The notes beneath the pieces were generated by a model that had not been told where the DNA came from, did no database searches, and worked only from the letters and a program-made list of their open reading frames with translations. Source: Diacronema lutheri (Eukaryota; Haptophyta; Pavlovophyceae; Pavlovales; Pavlovaceae). From it: DNA of 64,000 nucleotides. The position numbers and the translations under genes are program-made. The stretch lies in NCBI GenBank assembly GCA_019448385.1, contig JAGTXO010000057.1:156092-220091 (forward strand), in the 5' to 3' direction. Shown piece after piece: positions 1 to 9,729 of this stretch (positions are counted from its first letter, which is position 1; each line of letters begins with the position of its first letter).

Positions 1-441
1 AGCGGCGGTTGCGCGCTCTCGCCGTCGCCGACCGCTCTCGTCGCCTCTCTCGCCAGCTCGCCGCCCTGCCCGCCGTGCCGCTCAAACCGTTGGGGCTTCA
101 GCGCGGAGAAGCGCATTTGCGCGCTCGACCAGATCCAGGCGGAGGAGGCGGACGCCGAGCTCGCGCGCGCTCTGCAGCGGCAGGAGGACGCCGCGGCGCA
201 GGCCGCGCACGCCGCCGCCGCGCACGCCGCCGCCGCGCACGCGCACGCGCGCGGCGCGAGCGGCAGGGCGCGGGCCGGCTCGGGCCGGCGGCAGCCGCAG
301 CCGCAGAGCGCGCCGATTGCCATCGCGCCGCGCGCGCCGGCGCTCGACGAGCTGCTCGGCTCCTCGCACGGCCTACCCGATCGCGCAGCGCAGCGCCGGC
401 ACGGCCAGCCGCTGGCCGCACGCCGGGAGGTGAATGGGTAG
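1..441 (+). CDS. C-terminal part of an unidentified gene entering from the left edge
   Basis: The first reading frame is open from base 1 to a TAG at 439-441 (146 codons) and has no start codon in the window, so the gene is cut by the edge. The readable protein has a Cys/Pro-rich stretch (PPCPPC), then a charged helix-like segment (EEADAELARALQRQED, roughly residues 43-58), an Ala/His-rich run, a Gln/Pro stretch and a short tail. The ELARALQ pattern resembles ubiquitin-interacting or LRR/RING-associated helices, but it is too short to assign a family. A possible splice acceptor (cttcag, ending at 101) means the coding part could begin near 102. The other frames here give only Arg/Ala low-complexity products. 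I cannot name a function. Confidence 0.4.
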   Translation, partial: SGGCALSPSPTALVASLASSPPCPPCRSNRWGFSAEKRICALDQIQAEEADAELARALQRQEDAAAQAAHAAAAHAAAAHAHARGASGRARAGSGRRQPQPQSAPIAIAPRAPALDELLGSSHGLPDRAAQRRHGQPLAARREVNG

Positions 442-506
442 CCATCCGGTGGCCAGTGTGACGCGCGTGGGCAGTCATACAGTCGGCGCGGATCTACGCG
501 TAAGCA

Positions 507-1039
507 TCATTCTCGCCGCCTTTGCGCCTCGTCGACCGCCAGGCCATCTGCGCCACCGGCCTCCCCCTCCGCCCGTGCGACCCCTTCCTCCTCCTCACCC
601 TCCTCCTCACCCTCCTCCTCACCCTCCTCCTCACCCTCCTCGCCATCGTCGTAGTCGCCGTCGTCCTCGCCGTAGTCGGCCTCCTCTGCGCGAGTGACCG
701 CGTACCCGCGCTCCTTGCGCTCAGCGCCCCTCTGATTTCGAACCGCGTAGCCCACGCAGCCCACTGCAGGGGGGACAACGAAATACACACAGAAAACGGG
801 GGAAGGTGCGCGGGCGCAGCGTCAGACCAGCGCGCGCGTGGTCACGGCGCGCGCGCGCCGCGCGCTGCCTGCCGCGCACAAATGGCGACGAAGATGGCTG
901 CGACGGGAGCAGCAAGCGATGCGCCCTTCACGATGGCCTCCGCCATCGTCGCCTCGGCGTGCACGCCGCTCGCCAGATCGAGCGCACCGGCTCCGGGGAC
1001 GAAGGACATGGCAGCTGGCCTATCTGGCATTGGACCGTT

Positions 1040-1070
<31 letters not shown>

Positions 1071-2892
1071 TCGTCGTCGTCGCCGCCGTCGTCGCCGTCG
1101 TCGTCGCCGTCGCCGTCGCCACCGCCGCCGTCGTCGTCGTCGCCGCCGCCGTCGTCGTCGTCGCCGTCGCCACCGCCGTCGTCGCCGTCTCGCCGTGCGC
1201 GCGCCCTTGCGTGCTGCGCGCAGCCCCTGAGCGTGGGCGGCCCCACGTCGCAGTAATCCCAGCGCATCACAGGGTCTGTCGTGAAGCAGTATGGCGACAT
1301 CTCGCCGTCCGGGTTGCGGCAGTGGTTGTGCCCGCCGAGGCCTGCGCGCGGGAAGTTTTGATGCGTGCGCGCGTGCTGGTGTGGGAACTGCTCGGCCCAG
1401 GATTGGCACACAAAGCCCTTCTCGGTGCGCGAGACGGCACCACGGTAGTCGGAGCCCTTGGGCTCGGCGTAGCACTCCGTGTGGCCGTGCGCGCAATCGG
1501 TGCCGTCCCAGCTGCACGTAACTGTGTTGCACTGCTCGTCACACTCACCATCGTGAATCCACTCGGGCAGGCAGCCATCGGCGCAGCCAAACGAGGCGGC
1601 CGTCGTCGCCATCGCCGGGCCTGCGCGCGTCGCGGCCAACGCGCGCGCGCGCGGCTGAGCGCGCTGCGCGAGAGCACGCGCTCAGTGAGGCGCACAGTGG
1701 GCACGCGCACAGTGAGCACGCGCTCAGTGAGGCGCACAGCGAGCACGCGCACAGTGAGCACGCGCTCAGTGAGGCGCACAGTGAGCGAGCGCATCAAACA
1801 CGCACCTACTCGCTCGGCGCCCATGGCGGGCGCCGCCGGCTGTGCGCGTACAGCGTGCGCACCTCGCGCGCCGCCGTCGCCCTCGCCGCCTGGCATGCCG
1901 CCCGCCGCGCTGCCGCCCGCCGCGTCGGCGCCGCCGGCCGGGCGCGTTTGGCAGTCGGCAGCGTCCCATTGGCACCTCGCATTGAAGCATGCCTCATCGC
2001 ACAGCTTGTCGCCGATCCACGACGACGGGCAGCCGGGCGCGCACAGCCGCGCCGACGTGGAGAGGAGGCAGTCTCCGCCGTCAAAGGTGCATTGCGAGGT
2101 GTTGCACTTTGGGTTGCACACGCCGTCGGAAAGGCCGAACTCCGCGCAACCCGGCGCGCACAGCTCGGTGCCGATCGTCTCGGGCGAGGCGACGTGGTAG
2201 ACGATCAACTTGTACTCGGTCGCCTCGTATCCCAAGAGCGACATGTGCAGCACACACGGCTCAAACTGCGCGCGCGCGCACCCAACCGCGCCGCCGTCGG
2301 TCGGCGCGAGCAGGGGTTAGCGCGCCTCGCCCGAGCGGCCGTGAGCGCGGAGCGGGGCACGGCGGAGGCGCGAGGCGCCGCACTGCCGCTGAACGCAGAG
2401 AGTGGCGCCCTGCGCTTGCCCACCTGGCAGAAGTCGTCGCTGCTCCTCCGGATGAGGAGCTCCTCGACGCCCACCTCATCCATCACCCACGTCGCGTTGC
2501 TAATCGACGGGTACGCGCCCTGGAACGACAGCATGAGGTCGGCGTCGCCGTACACGGGGATGAGCATCACCTTGACCGCCGGCACGGAGGGCTGCACGCG
2601 CAGCGAGTAATGCACCAGCTGGTCCTCGCGCAACGTGCCCGATGCAAACTCGTTTGGCGAGACTGCGCGGCGCACGCAACAGCCAGCCGCGCGCGCACGC
2701 GGTCGCACGTTCCTCGAGCGTCGGACAGGCAGCGAGCGCGCGGGGGCGCGGCGGCGCCCGCCCGGCAGCTCGCCGCGTGGACGTGCGCGCACGCTCGATG
2801 ATCGGTGGCGTGGGCGCGCTCAGCGTGCTGCCGGCGCAGAGCAGCGCGAGCGCCGCAGCGGCCGCCCGCCCGAACGAATGGGACCTCGCCAT
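507..2892 (-). CDS. Type I membrane protein: PPC-like domain, three LNR (Lin12/Notch) repeats, kringle, acidic tail
   Basis: Five-exon model: complement of 2793-2892, 2424-2662, 1863-2265, 880-1620 and 507-763; 1,740 nt, 579 residues, with every junction GT-AG and phase-consistent. Residues 1-26 are a signal peptide (MARSHSFGRAAAAALALLC...). Residues about 35-140 resemble a bacterial-type pre-peptidase C-terminal (PPC) beta domain. Three LNR modules follow (Cys149-179, 188-218, 260-290), each with six Cys and an Asp-rich Ca site. A kringle (about 297-381) has six Cys and the WDYC signature. A Gly/Asp-rich stalk comes next, then a transmembrane helix (about 479-501, split by the last intron), basic stop-transfer residues and a tail with (EEEG)n. 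The layout suggests a calcium-dependent surface receptor or adhesin; its ligand is unknown. The last exon is inferred: without it the protein ends inside the membrane helix, at 842. Confidence 0.8.
1680..1790. repeat. 42-bp tandem repeat inside an intron of the LNR/kringle gene
   Basis: The block beginning ctcagtgaggcgcacag recurs at 1681, 1723 and 1765, a period of 42 bp, with a few substitutions. It lies within the intron 1621-1862. It is a small minisatellite with no coding sense. Confidence 0.8.
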
Positions 2893-3792
2893 GTCCGACT
2901 CGCCGCGATGGCGGCGGTCGTGGTCGCGCTGGGGCTCTCAGCCGTCCGGAGTCGCGACCTCCCGCCCGGGTACGTGATCGAGCGGCAGGCGCCGCACGCG
3001 CGCACGGCCGCGGTCGCGTGTAAGCACGTGCTCGAGCTCGACTCGTTCCTGCACAACGCGCCGACGCCCGAGCACACGCGCGCAACGTTCGGCGCCACGG
3101 CCGCGTGGCTCGCCGAGCGGCACGGCGCGCGCCGAGGTGCGGGCGGGCTGCTGCTCGACTCTGGGTGTGGGACCGGGCGGTCGACGCTGCTTCTCGCGCA
3201 GCAGCACCCAGACTGCCTGGTGATTGGCGTGGACAGATCGCTCGCGCGGCTGCGCAAGGACAAGCGCGACATTTCGCCGGGCGCGGCGTGCGCGCCACGC
3301 GGCGACGAAGGGCCCGTGCAGCCCGCTTTCGACAATGCACTGCTCGTGCGCGCCGACCTGCCCGCCTTCTGGCGGCTCGCCGTCGAATCCGGCTGGCGCT
3401 TGCGCGCGCATCGGCTCCTCTTCCCAAACCCGTACCCAAAGCCGGCGCACCTGCCGCGCCGCTGGCATGCGCACCCGAGCTGGCCGCTCGTGCTCGCGCT
3501 TGGCGGCGAGCTCGAGCTGCGCTCCAACTGGCGCACATATCTGGAGGAGACAGTCATCGCAACGAGCGCGATTGCGCATCTCGCCTCTTCGGACGGCGAG
3601 GCGGGGGACCTGCCACCGCCGTCGTGCGATGCGGCCGCGCTGCGGCCCGACGTGCGTGCGGCCGCGCGAGCGCTCGCCGCCGGCCTGCGCGTCGAGCAGT
3701 ACGCAGCCTCTGCGCCCTTCGTCTCGGAGTTTGAGGCGAAGTATGAGGCCGCGCGACTGCCGCTCTTCCGGCTCGCGCTCCGCCTCGGCTAG
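2878..3792 (+). CDS. tRNA (guanine-N7)-methyltransferase-like SAM enzyme
   Basis: Rossmann-fold class I methyltransferase of the TrmB family, which makes m7G46 in tRNA. From the ATG at 2878 the protein has 304 residues. An in-frame ATG at 2908 gives a cleaner hydrophobic or basic N-terminus (MAAVVVALGLSAVRSRDL) that could be an organelle or secretory leader. SAM motif I is LLDSGCGTGRSTLLLA and the acidic loop is VIGVDRS. The family signature is present in the variant form FPNPYPK, followed by the RSNWRTYLEE segment seen in plant and algal plastid-type members in place of the bacterial TD-x-Y. Its 5' end overlaps the divergently transcribed LNR/kringle gene (start 2892) if 2878 is used, or lies 15 bp away if 2908 is used. 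Family is fairly sure; tRNA substrate is inferred. Confidence 0.8.
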   Translation: MGPRHVRLAAMAAVVVALGLSAVRSRDLPPGYVIERQAPHARTAAVACKHVLELDSFLHNAPTPEHTRATFGATAAWLAERHGARRGAGGLLLDSGCGTGRSTLLLAQQHPDCLVIGVDRSLARLRKDKRDISPGAACAPRGDEGPVQPAFDNALLVRADLPAFWRLAVESGWRLRAHRLLFPNPYPKPAHLPRRWHAHPSWPLVLALGGELELRSNWRTYLEETVIATSAIAHLASSDGEAGDLPPPSCDAAALRPDVRAAARALAAGLRVEQYAASAPFVSEFEAKYEAARLPLFRLALRLG

Positions 3793-4127
3793 AAGCACGA
3801 AACCCGCAGAGGAATCTGCACGTGCCACCACCCTGGACGGTCTTCGAGCCCCCAGGGGTGCCCTCACACAGCCTCCGCCGCGCGGCGGGGTCAAGGCACA
3901 ACAGTGGCGCACCCTTACTCTCTGGGCTTAGGGCTCGGAGGGGCTTGAGGGGATCTGCGGGGCGACGCTCCGTATATAGAAGCATTTTTGAGTTCTAAAA
4001 TGGAGCTGTCGAGTGCTCTCTCGCTCCGCGTGACCGCGTCCCTCGAGCTGTCGGCACGGTGTGCGCAAGCGGCGGCCGAGGCTGCGGCGCGCAGAGCGTA
4101 CCGGCGCGAGCCCCGCGTTGTCGCGCC
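3793..4127. other. Convergent intergenic spacer
   Basis: 335 bp between two converging genes. It contains no credible reading frame or RNA gene. One AT-richer patch (cgtatatagaagcatttttg near 3970-3990) may serve 3'-end formation, but no recognisable polyadenylation hexamer is present. Confidence 0.5.
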
Positions 4128-7100
4128 TCACGGATGATTCGCCATGTCAACGACAACAAATGCGGAGAGGAAGGCGTTATAGTTAATCTGGCCCGACTCC
4201 GCCTTCGGGCAGTGCCTCGCGAGGATCTCGATCTGCTCGTGCGTGAAGGGCTCGGCCGCCTTCTGGCCCTTTGAGATCACCTCGCCCACCATCGCGACCG
4301 CGAGCACAAAGTCGGACGGCTCGATCATCCCATCCTCGTCCTTGTCGAAGAACTGGAAGGCCTTAGTGAGCGCGTGCTGCTGCTGGTAGATGTGCGTGCA
4401 GATCTGCGGGCCAAACGGCGCCGCGTGGCCGCGCCGCGCGGCGGGATCGGTCGGTCGCCGCGTGCGCCGCCGCCGCCGCACGCGGCGCGGCGTACGCGCG
4501 CCGCGCGCGAGGGCGCGTCGTGCGGCGCGCACGTGCTGGATGAGCGCCGAGTTCGAGCCGTGCAGCGCGGTGCCCTCGCGCCGGTTGATCGAGATGAAGA
4601 GGGGCAGGAACTCGAGGAAGCAGATGTGCCCCGTGTTGCACACGTCGATCCTGCGCGCGAGGTGGAGCGCGTGCTCGCGCGAGAGCGACGTGGCCCTGAG
4701 CTGCAGCGGCGCGATGCCCTTGAGCGCATCGTCTTGCAGCAGCCGCATGATCGCATTCGCAAATTCATCGTATGAGAGGTACCCATCCCTGTCCGTGTCG
4801 ATCATCGCCCACAGATGCTGCGAGACCGCCGTGAGCTCCGCCTGCGAGAGCTCGCCGTCCTTGTCCGTGTCGACGAGGTGGGTGAGCAGCGTGGACACGT
4901 ACTCCACGCCGTCCATCCGCGAGCCGTCGGAGAGGTGCACCATCGAGTACTCGGCGGTGTCGGACGCGGAGGACGACGCGCCGTGCGCGGCGCCACCCGC
5001 GCTGCCCGCGCCCTTGGCCGAGCCGCCGCTGATTGCCGCGCGCACGCCGCGCTCGCTCTCGCCGCTCGGCCGCGCCGTCGCGTCGCCTGCACCGGCGCTG
5101 TCGGCAGCGGCGGCGATGCGGTTCGGTCCGTCGGGCGGCGAGCGCGCGCTCGCTCCGTCGTGGCACATGACGTAGAGCTGCGAGATGAAGGTGGACGCCT
5201 CAAAGCGCGAGCCCTCGCTCATGTTCATCCAGAGCAGCGCGCGCTCGAGCTGCGGCGTGGCGAGCGCGAGGTCGAAGGAGAGCAGCACGTCGAGCACCTC
5301 GCGCGCGGTCACGTGGCCGTCGCGATTTGCGTCGAACCTGGCCTTGAGCGATTCGATGCTCAAGTCGCTCTCCAGCAGCTTGCTGTACACGCGCGAGAGC
5401 ACGTTGGCCTGCCAGCCCGCGTAGCCCTCGTGCAGCCGGATTTGGTACCGCTCGAGCGAGCGCACAAAGTCGACGGCGTCCTTCCGCCCGTCGGCGCGGG
5501 ACGGCGCCTCGATCTTGACGAGCTGCGACGCGTGCAGGCCCCAGTCGACGGGCACGCCGAGCGCGCGCTCGACGATCCCCTGCCACTCGCCGAGCGAGAG
5601 GAGCCCGCTCCCGGACTTGTCCGCTGCGTGCCGTGCCGAGCGGCGCGCGCCGGGAGGCGCCCGGCGCGGCGCGGGTCACGGACGGGCGCGTGGGCGGGCG
5701 GGCGCGTGGGCGGGCGGGCGCGTGGGCGGGCGGGCGCGTGGGCGACCACCGGCGCGCGCGCAGCGTGGCGCACGGCGCGCGCGCGCGGCGCGGCGCGCAC
5801 CGCGGTGGAAGAGGCGGAGCAGGTCGGCGCGGTGCAGGCAGATGCGCTCCTTGAGCGCGCGCACGATGGACACCTCCATCCCGGCGACGGCGCCCCTCTT
5901 CGACTCGTCGGGCACCAGGTCGGAGAGGATGAGCGAACGCGCCGCGCCGCGTCCGTAGAGCGAGCCGATCGAGACGCGTCGCTCCTTGGTGTGCCCGCCC
6001 CAGCGCGTCGTGCGTATTTGCGCGAGTGCGATGTCCGCCATGCCGAGCGTCGCCGACTTCTTCTTGAGCGCGAGCACGCGCTTGGCGCGCTCCTTGTCGC
6101 GCGCGTCCTTGCTCTCGCCCCACATCGCGAGCAGCACGTCCATCGGCGGCGCGCGGTACTCCCAGACCTCGGACATGCCGCCGCGCAGGATGAGGATCGA
6201 GCCGTGGTTGGCGCACACGCCGCAGTAGTTGGACGCGGAGAAGATGGTGAGCACCTTGTTCGAGTGGTGCAGCATGTACCCGCGCTGCTTGGGCGGCAGC
6301 TGGTGCGAGCGGATCACGAGCGAGAGCCCGTTGAGCGTGAGGAACTTTGAGGTCGCCACCTCGTCGAACGAGTAGCAAACACCGCCGCGCCCCGAGCCAG
6401 CCGGCTCGCCGTCCGCCGCCGGGTCTGCCCAGAGCGAGTCGAAGAGGATTGTCTCGTCGAGGGTGAGCGGCATGTCAGGGCACTGCATCTCACGCGACAC
6501 GGCGCGCATCTGCTCGACCGTCGGGTTGAGCCTGCAGAGCCCGCCGTGCACAACAACGCACTCGTCGCCGAGCACGGTGGCGAGCGGCAGGGCGCAGAAG
6601 AAGGTCTGGAAGAGGTGGAAGGTCTCGCGGTCGTACTTTGAGCGCACCTCGGCTGCGAAGCCGCCGCCATTCTTGGCCGGGCGCTCGTTGATGTCCGAGT
6701 TCTCGTGGTTGCCGCGGTTGATAAAGATGGAGTCGGGCACGGCCAGCTTGTACGTGAGGAGGAGGAGGACAATCTCGCACGCCATCGGGCCACGGTCCGC
6801 AATGTCGCCGTTGAAGAGGTAGACGTTGACGGGCGAGGGCGGACCGTGGACGGAGAAGATGTAGAGCACGTCGGCGAGCTGCCCGTGCGTGTCGCCCACG
6901 ACGATGAGCGTCGCGCCCGAGTCGGGCGTTGGCACCGGGATCTGCGCGTGCGTCCACGGCGCGCGGGCGCGAGGCGCGCCGATCGCGGCCATGCCGGTGC
7001 GGGCGGCGCGGCACGCGCGCCGCGCTCAGCGTGTGCGCCGTGCTCGGCGCGCACCTTCATCACCGACGGCATGGCTTTGAACAGCTCGATTCCCTCGGCG

Positions 7101-7674
7101 AGCACCTCCTCCATGTAGGAGACGTGCGGCAGGTCGGCACCCGTCGACGGCTGCTGGACGAAAAAATCGAGGAGTGCGTCCGCCTGCTCGAGCGTCCACG
7201 GCGCCGTGAGGTGCGGGCCCGTATATCGCTCGGGCGGCGGCGGCTGCGCGCGCGACGCGGCGGCGCGCGGACGGGCGCGGCGCGGGGCCGAGCGGGCGCG
7301 CGCGGGCGGATCCGGTCGGCGGCGCGGCGCGCGCGCGCGCGCGCGGCGTGCCGACGCCCCGCCAACGGCCAGGGCGGAGGGGCGCGGTGCGCGCACAGGC
7401 AATGGCGCGCGGCGCGCGCGCGCGCGCCTGCGCGCACCCTGTTGCGCCCGCCCACCCTGGACGCCGCGCTCCGCTTGCGCGCCTCGTGCGCCTCGAACTT
7501 TTCGGGGTGGAGCGCCTGCAGCTTGTTCTGCACGGTCACGGCCGTCTTGTGTGCCTCGAGGAAATCTTGCTCATCGTTCTCCTCCGCCTGCGACCACGCA
7601 CCGTACGTGCGCTCCGTTCGCTCCGGCGTTTCATCCCCCAGTCTATCCGCAGGCTTGGAGGGCATGCACCCCAT
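4128..7674 (-). CDS. PPEF-type serine/threonine phosphatase with C-terminal EF-hands, N-myristoylation motif
   Basis: Five-exon model: complement of 7456-7674, 7055-7243, 5801-6941, 4533-5623 and 4128-4403; 2,916 nt, 971 residues, all introns GT-AG and phases matching. I start at the ATG at 7674 because it yields MGCMPSK, a myristoylation plus palmitoylation motif. The catalytic PPP domain (about residues 140-470) shows the metal and phosphate motifs GDTHGQ, GDIADRG, RGNHE and the histidines of VVHGGL and IRSHQ. It is followed by about seven EF-hand-like loops. Canonical ones include DKSGSGLLSLGEW, DANRDGHVTARE, DTDKDGELSQAE, DTDRDGYLSYDE and DKDEDGMIEPSD; two near the C-terminus are degenerate. 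The phosphatase-then-EF-hand order is that of PPEF/rdgC, in which Ca2+ controls dephosphorylation, here presumably at a membrane. A Ser/Ala/Gly-rich linker interrupts the EF-hand region. Confidence 0.88.
5683..5745. repeat. 16-bp GC tandem repeat inside a PPEF-gene intron
   Basis: Four head-to-tail copies of a unit close to cgggcgcgtgggcggg, with period 16 (the gcgtggg core recurs every 16 bases from 5688), fill most of the intron 5624-5800. Confidence 0.8.
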
Positions 7675-7801
7675 TTCCGCAACAGGTCGTTTCGCCAGCA
7701 AATATCGGAAACGAGTCACAGAAACTTCCTTCGGCCGTCCCTTTTCACGAGCCGCCATCGTGCGGCCGTGGCGCGTGGCCAGCGGACGAGCGGCGCGTGC
7801 G

Positions 7802-8416
7802 ATGACGTCCGCGGACCGCTCGCTGCCAAACCTGCTCATCACGGGCACCCCGGGCACGGGCAAGTCAACGATGGCCGCACAGCTCGCCGCCCAACTGCCC
7901 GACTTTGCGCTCATCGAGCTCGGCGAGCTCATCAAGGCGAAGCAGCTGCACGACGGATGGGATGCGGAGAACGAGGCCTATCTTTGGAACGAGGACCGGA
8001 TCTGCGACGAACTCGAGGAGGCCATGTCGCGCGGTGGCGTCATTCTTGATTTCCACGGCGCCGACTTCTTCCCCGAGCGATGGTTTGACCTGGTGGTCGT
8101 GCTGCGCGCCAACAACTCCGTGCTCTATGAGCGTCTCGCCGCGCGGCGCTACCCGGAGAAGAAGCTGCAGGAGAACCTTGAGGCCGAGATCATGCAAGTG
8201 GTGCGCGACGAGGTGTTCGATGCCTACCAGGAGGATATCATCGCCGAGTGGCAGAGCGACAGCCTGGAGCAGCTCGAGGCCAATATTGCGCTCGCCGCGC
8301 GGTGGGCGCGCGAGTGGCAGGGTCCGGGAACGTCGGCGCCTCGGCACGCCGAAGCCGATGGCGACGCGAGCGCGGGCGGTGCGGTGTCGGCGATGGCACA
8401 GGACGGCGCGCCGTAG
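7802..8416 (+). CDS. AK6: Adenylate kinase isoenzyme 6 / Fap7 (CINAP) family
   Basis: 204 residues from the ATG at 7802. The P-loop is GTPGTGKST (residues 15-23). IELGELIKAKQL replaces the NMP-binding region. VILDFHGADFFPERWFDLV holds the family-typical DFH motif, and the short LID region includes ARRYPEKKLQENLEAEIM. Length and motifs match AK6/Fap7, a nuclear ATPase/adenylate kinase that works with uS11 in late 40S ribosome maturation. The last 30 residues are Ala/Gly/Asp-rich and not conserved. The gene is head to head with the PPEF-like gene, with 127 bp between starts, so they probably share a promoter region. Confidence 0.9.
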   Translation: MTSADRSLPNLLITGTPGTGKSTMAAQLAAQLPDFALIELGELIKAKQLHDGWDAENEAYLWNEDRICDELEEAMSRGGVILDFHGADFFPERWFDLVVVLRANNSVLYERLAARRYPEKKLQENLEAEIMQVVRDEVFDAYQEDIIAEWQSDSLEQLEANIALAARWAREWQGPGTSAPRHAEADGDASAGGAVSAMAQDGAP

Positions 8417-8470
8417 CCGGCCGCTGAAGCGCGCGCGCGGGGACGGCTGCATGCAACAGCTGGCAAAATT

Positions 8471-9592
8471 TCACTGGCTTAGCCTCGGCCCGACGGCCAC
8501 GCGCTTGGGCGCGCCGGTGACATCCGCCCGCGCCATGCCGGCGTGCACGCTTGCCCACGGCACGGCCGCGGCGAGCGCGGCGAGCACGCGCGCTTCGTGC
8601 GCGCGCGCCGCTATGACCTTTGGGTCTGCCACGCGCTGCGCGGCAGGTGCGGCGCGCGGCATGAGCGTCAGCCGGCGGCTGGCGGGAGCAGCGGCGCGGC
8701 GAACCGGCTGCGTCGGCCGTGGCTCTGCGCGCGGCGCAAAGCCCAGCCTGAGCAGCACGCGCTCCACTGCGTCGAGCCGCGCGGGCTGGGCGCTCTCCAC
8801 GGCGCAGCCTGGCGCATCCGCGTCCGGGCGCGCTGCCGCGGCGCCGACCGGCGCGCAGTCGGCCGGCGAATACGCCGCGGCCGGCGCGTGCGCCACCGCC
8901 ACAGCAGGCCCACCATCGGCCGCAAATTGGCCGGCATCCGGCGCGCCCTCGCAACCGCCGTTCGCTCCCGTGGCGGAGCGCGCGCGTGCGCGCACAGGCG
9001 CGGCGGGCGAGGCTGGCGAGGACGCCGCGTGCCGGCAGCGCGCCGCCTTCTGCGAGCGCAGCGGCAGCGCGTAGCTGCTCACGAATCGGCGCGCGTCGGC
9101 GGGCGCGTCGGCGAGCAAGTCGTCGGACGTGGTCCAGACGGACGCGAGCTCAGCAGAGCTCGCGCCGGCCCACGCATCCACGCTCGAGTCCGCGTCGTCG
9201 ACGTGCAGGCCGACGCGCTCGCGCGCCGCGCGGGCCACGCGCGGTCGCCCGTCCAGCTCGAGGCGCGCGGCGCGCGCACGCCGTGCCACCCGCAGCCGTT
9301 CAGATCGCTCCTGCCGCGGCGCAATCGCCAGCGCGTGTGCCGAAGGACGGGGCGGCGGCGGCTGGACCGGCGCGACGGCGAGCGGAGTGCCAGCGCGTGC
9401 GTGGGGCGGCTCGTCGGCGGGCACGCTCGCGCACGCAAGGCGGCGCGTTGCGTACGGTGCTCTCGCGAACCACGGGGGAGAAGGTGGCGCCCAGGCGATG
9501 CCCACGCGCTGCTGCCGCGTCCGCAGCTCCGCGGGCCGGTCGAGGACGCGCCCGAGCGCGCTCGCGCGGTGCGCACTCGGAACCGCCGCCAT
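8471..9592 (-). CDS. Hypothetical protein, Ala/Pro/Arg-rich
   Basis: 373 residues from the ATG at 9592 (the frame stays open to 9685). I recognise no domain. The sequence alternates Pro/Ala-rich disordered stretches with a few ordered-looking segments, e.g. SSAELASVWTTSDDLLADAP and RLDAVERVLLRLGFAPR. It lies tail to tail with AK6 (54 bp) and head to head with pyruvate carboxylase (137 bp between starts), a spacing normal for real genes here. An overlapping plus-strand frame is also open, as often happens at this GC content, so the strand is only probable. Confidence 0.5.
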   Translation of the reverse strand: MAAVPSAHRASALGRVLDRPAELRTRQQRVGIAWAPPSPPWFARAPYATRRLACASVPADEPPHARAGTPLAVAPVQPPPPRPSAHALAIAPRQERSERLRVARRARAARLELDGRPRVARAARERVGLHVDDADSSVDAWAGASSAELASVWTTSDDLLADAPADARRFVSSYALPLRSQKAARCRHAASSPASPAAPVRARARSATGANGGCEGAPDAGQFAADGGPAVAVAHAPAAAYSPADCAPVGAAAARPDADAPGCAVESAQPARLDAVERVLLRLGFAPRAEPRPTQPVRRAAAPASRRLTLMPRAAPAAQRVADPKVIAARAHEARVLAALAAAVPWASVHAGMARADVTGAPKRVAVGPRLSQ

Positions 9593-9729
9593 GAACCTTT
9601 CTTTTTCTTTTTTCTTGAGTTTCTTGAGTTTCTTCTGATCTCCTCCCAGGCCGTGATTGGTTCTCAGCTTATGCCCTCCGCCCAAGGGGCACGCAACGTT
9701 TGCGACCCCGAAGTTCGAGGCGTCGGGGC

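Noticed and set aside
530-700. Hydrophobic (LTLLLTLLL) plus-strand protein
   Set aside because: It is the complement of the GAG-rich acidic repeat, which makes sense as the cytoplasmic tail in the last exon of the minus-strand gene.
1040-1190. Microsatellite or long Val/Ala- or Ser/Pro-rich protein on the plus strand
   Set aside because: The tract is the codon run for the Gly/Asp-rich stalk of the LNR/kringle protein on the minus strand, where it sits between a kringle and a TM helix.
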